A stretch of DNA of 49,733 nt from Bigelowiella natans CCMP2755 (lineage: Eukaryota; Cercozoa; Chlorarachniophyceae): NCBI GenBank assembly GCA_000320545.1, contig ADNK01003503.1, forward strand, positions 1-49,733. The letters run 5' to 3'. Below, in pieces: positions 46,986-49,733 of the stretch; the stretch's first letter is position 1; the number at the start of each line of letters is the position of its first letter. A program made the position numbers and the translations under genes. The notes beneath the pieces are model-generated. The model saw only the letters and a program-made list of their open reading frames with translations. It was not told the origin of the DNA and ran no database searches.

Positions 46986-47825
46986 TGCTTTATGGCCTAT
47001 AGCCAAACTGCGAGCCACCTCAATCATTAATTAACAAAGCAACAATGCTACAAGCTTGCTATTTTCATCTGGATAACGTGAGCTAGCAAGAAAGAGACTT
47101 CTCCGTAGTAGCTATTAGCGGTTGGGCTCGGGGCATAGTTCGCCTGCCTATTCCTTTTGTTCATGGTTCTAACTCGATCCTTGCAAAACGCAACAACAAA
47201 CTGTACTTTTGGGTAGCGCCTCGTCGCCCTGATCTACACGCTCGTGGATCAACGATTCAAGTGTGTAGGCGGCGTATGGCGTGTAGCGCCTTCGAGGAAG
47301 CTCTTAGTCAGCGGTATAACTATAGTGTACATCGATCGAATCATGCTCGTTTCACCTGTCGCAACCGTCTCTATGGCGTTTAGTACGAGTTGGTACTGCA
47401 TTCCTCACTTAGATTTGAGTGCAAACATCTTATGTGGCACTGCATTACAAACAGCAACGGCATAAACTTGGAAAAGTATAATAAGGTGATCAGCCGCTGC
47501 TTTGCATAGCTGCATTATGATGACCATTTAAAAGATTTTATCACTTCAATGCATCCGGCCTCATAAGGTGATTTCTTGTTGCGTTGTAGTTATCCGCAAA
47601 CCAGCGGCTACAGCTCTCATGTTATATCAATTCGTCTCTGCTATATTGCGCATTTTTCGTGCGATTGAAAGATTTCTATTTCCAGTGATACAAGAATATT
47701 TTTTATAACAGGCAAGGCGGGTGTTGTCGCGTGCATGTGTTATAGCCCCCATGCTAGCATGATGAATCCAGCGTATATATCATTGATAGCAGTGCATTGT
47801 GAACAGATAAAAAATGCACATATAC

Positions 47826-47862
<37 letters not shown>

Positions 47863-47894
47863 CTAAGACTAGAATAGCAAGAAACAAACACACC
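46986..47894. other. unassigned region between two copies of the dispersed repeat
   Basis: Flanked by copies in opposite orientation (46856-46985 plus, 47895-47990 minus). GC is higher around 47120-47300. A short plus-strand open frame (47244-47465) has no recognisable domain. A (CA)n run is at about 47828-47862. This could be the interior of one element with inverted ends. Confidence 0.4.
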
Positions 47895-47990
47895 AAACTT
47901 GATAATAGACTACATTTCCAAAAATGCTAAAAGACATATTTGCAAAGTACGAAACACGGTGCCTCAAACTAAATGCAGAGGATTGTTGGG
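47895..47990 (-). repeat. dispersed repeat, copy 3 (inverted)
   Basis: The reverse complement contains TTTGAGGCACCGTG, TTCGTACTTTGCAAA and TTTGGAAATGTAGT, matching the order of copies 1 and 2 with more divergence. Confidence 0.65.
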
Positions 47991-48051
47991 TGAAACCAGC
48001 ATGATTTAAAATTCGGCAAGCTAGCAAGACATATCTGCATTATTAATTTTG

Positions 48052-48368
48052 TTAACCATCTGAAAACTGTGCTATTGCGCCTGATATTCCAGCTCCCAAC
48101 ACTGAGGCTGCACTGAGAAGTAGCGCGAACGTAATGTTGATTCCAAACACTTTGAGATACAGCCCCTCTTTGCCGTTTCTTATACGTTCGATGCTGGAGT
48201 CAATGGCATGAATGAGCCGTTGGACCGTGAATTCGGAGTTGACGACCTCCTCGAGCCTAAGCATATTTTCCTGGGCTCTAGGTAGCTTGTACTCGCCGAT
48301 CTTAGTCGGAAGGAGTGCAGCGTTGTTTTTTTTAGCGTGGCTGCTATGATTGCTTACGGAATTTCTAC

Positions 48369-48399
<31 letters not shown>

Positions 48400-48906
48400 G
48401 TCGTCCTCGCCATCAAGAGTAGAGGCTACGGTGGAGCGATAACCACTATTCCACAGGGATCCTGTAGCCACCTCCTCCATCGCCTTGGAACGCTCAAACT
48501 TCTGCCTAGTCAGTGCAGCAATAACCTCCTCGTTAAGTGTCATGTTCGCGTACGCAGCAATCCCAAGTATTGCTAAAGTGTAAAATGCAAGGACCAACAA
48601 AAGAACGAATCCTACTATACTGTACGTATCATCGATATCGTTCATAAGAGAATTGGCGAAGACTGTGATAGCCATAAACAATGTCAGGGTCACGAGGGGC
48701 CCAATCATGACTTCCATAGGAAATATTTCAGTTAATTCAGATGCGATCTTTCGATGCGCCGTCCTTCGGAACCGGAGCCACTCGAGCATATGTTCAAGAT
48801 TATCAGTGGGGAAGATAAACCTAATATGATGTGGGATCCGGCAAGTAGAAAGGATTAAGAAATTCGTAGCGAACACATACACACAAAACAGGCATACTCA
48901 AACACA

Positions 48907-48961
<55 letters not shown>

Positions 48962-49614
48962 TTCATATTCTGAGGAAAAAATAAGTTGCATTATTCCCTG
49001 TTGATTGGGTTTTTTTTTTGTGAAGGTTTTTGGATTTTGTCAAACCACAAACCCCCCCCCCCCCCCCCCCATCTTTTTTTTTTCTTTTTATCTTCTCTGC
49101 CATACGAGAGGTCGTATCGGAGGCTGCCTTTCACGTTTGTCATATCCAAAAACGCGGAGAATTGCCATAGGGCTAGAACTGCCCGCTTGATCCACTTATT
49201 CAGGCAGTAGACCAGGAGCGAGCTGATCGGAACTGTGACCAACGGGTAAAGTAGGAAGATAAGCAGCCCGAAAAACGAAGTATCGCCTGTAGGGGGGTGG
49301 CCGCGGAGTGAGCGCACGACGGTCGGCAGGGTTCCAATGACCACGCCAGCAGAGACGGACAAAATCACTGATAGCCAATTCGATTTGGCGCAGCAGGCAC
49401 GCGAAACACAGTCGTTCTCAGAGACCCACTTGTAGAAACTCTTTGTCGTCTCGAGCTGGAAAGAGGTTAGGATCGTGCCGCCGCCCACGTCCTCCCCCCC
49501 ATCGGCTAGTAAGAGTGACTCTGAAAAACTGTCAATCTGACGAAGCCGCGAGATGCGCATTTTTTCGAAAAGCTGCACGGTGAACTTGAGGTTATCGGGC
49601 TGGAAGTCTTCACC
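48052..49614 (-). CDS. multi-pass membrane protein, 3' part, two exons in window
   Basis: Exons 49614-49106 and 48820-48052 join in phase (CTCTC then GTATGG; ATATTAG then GTTTAT), giving about 425 residues to the stop. Five hydrophobic segments: LSVILSVSAGVVIGTLPTVV, FGLLIFLLYPLVTVPISSLL, VMIGPLVTLTLFMAITVFA, IVGFVLLLVLAFYTLAILGI, and FALLLSAASVLGAGISGAI near the C-terminus. A hydrophilic loop after segment 4 has a poly-Asp tract from an ATC/GAT repeat (about 48369-48409) and a Lys-Asn-Asn stretch. I do not recognise the family. The first exon starts at a phase-0 acceptor (GTGGGTAG), so at least one 5' exon lies off the right edge; 49615-49733 looks like intron. Confidence 0.75.
48900..49079. 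repeat. (CA)n, (GA)n, poly-C and poly-T tracts in an intron
   Basis: CA run about 48900-48922, GA run about 48923-48958, C run about 49053-49070 and T runs either side. All lie within the intron 48821-49105 of the membrane-protein gene. The C and T runs are places where base calls may be unreliable. Confidence 0.8.
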
Positions 49615-49733
49615 CTACCCACAGATCAAACGGTTGTATCAATCGTGTGTGGAGATTCCTTCAAAGTGTGTTAGCCATGTGTTCGTTAGGAAAACAATGG
49701 TAAGGTATATTTAATTATTTGCTTTATAAAAAT

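Noticed and set aside
1-49733. tRNA and rRNA genes
   Set aside because: No cloverleaf with the expected A/B box words and no rRNA-like conserved block was noticed; a covariance-model scan would be needed to be sure.

Overview
This is nuclear DNA from a eukaryote, most likely a protist or microalga that I cannot place further. The genes have many small GT-AG introns plus one GC-AG intron. The unique DNA is AT-leaning and unusually full of microsatellites: in-frame trinucleotide tracts sit inside exons, and long dinucleotide tracts sit in introns and spacers. I rebuilt the spliced genes by hand. A chain of exons was accepted only when the reading phase closed across every junction and the conceptual protein looked like one family throughout.

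Layout. (1) 1-16731, minus: the 5' part of a giant VPS13 (chorein-type bridge lipid-transfer protein) gene, 18 exons and at least 4391 codons. The last exon is over 8.1 kb and runs off the left edge. (2) 16732-17294: a 563-bp divergent intergenic region. (3) 17295-18868, plus: a 9-exon, 302-aa membrane-anchored sulfotransferase. (4) 19285-28480: a GC-richer island of repeats rich in CTAG, TGCA and CATG. Nested in it is a complete LTR retrotransposon (19627-26506) with 612-bp LTRs, an ACCAC target duplication, a Gag with CCCH zinc fingers, and RT/RNase H/DD35E integrase. (5) 29053-32130, plus: a kinesin of the kinesin-8 type, two exons, 977 aa. (6) 32131-33814: a second CTAG-rich patch and a weak spliced candidate gene. 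(7) 33815-41616, minus: a 14-exon, 1002-aa chromodomain plus Tudor-like protein, probably a chromatin reader. (8) 41850-43430: a repeat copy, a decayed LINE-type fragment and a third CTAG-rich patch. (9) 44232-45127, minus: a five-exon gene for a 94-aa secreted, coil-like protein. (10) 45128-48051: microsatellites and dispersed repeats. (11) 48052-49614, minus: the 3' part of a multi-pass membrane protein gene.

The host genes look like unrelated single-copy housekeeping genes: lipid transport, sulfation, microtubule motor, chromatin reading. They do not form a pathway. The most unusual signal is in the repeat island. The two LTRs differ by about 45 substitutions, all transitions and no indels, and 38 of them form 19 adjacent TG/CA swaps. 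That is the pattern expected when methylated CpG is deaminated on opposite strands. The flanking DNA carries the matching CCGG decay series (CTGG, CCAG, CTAG).
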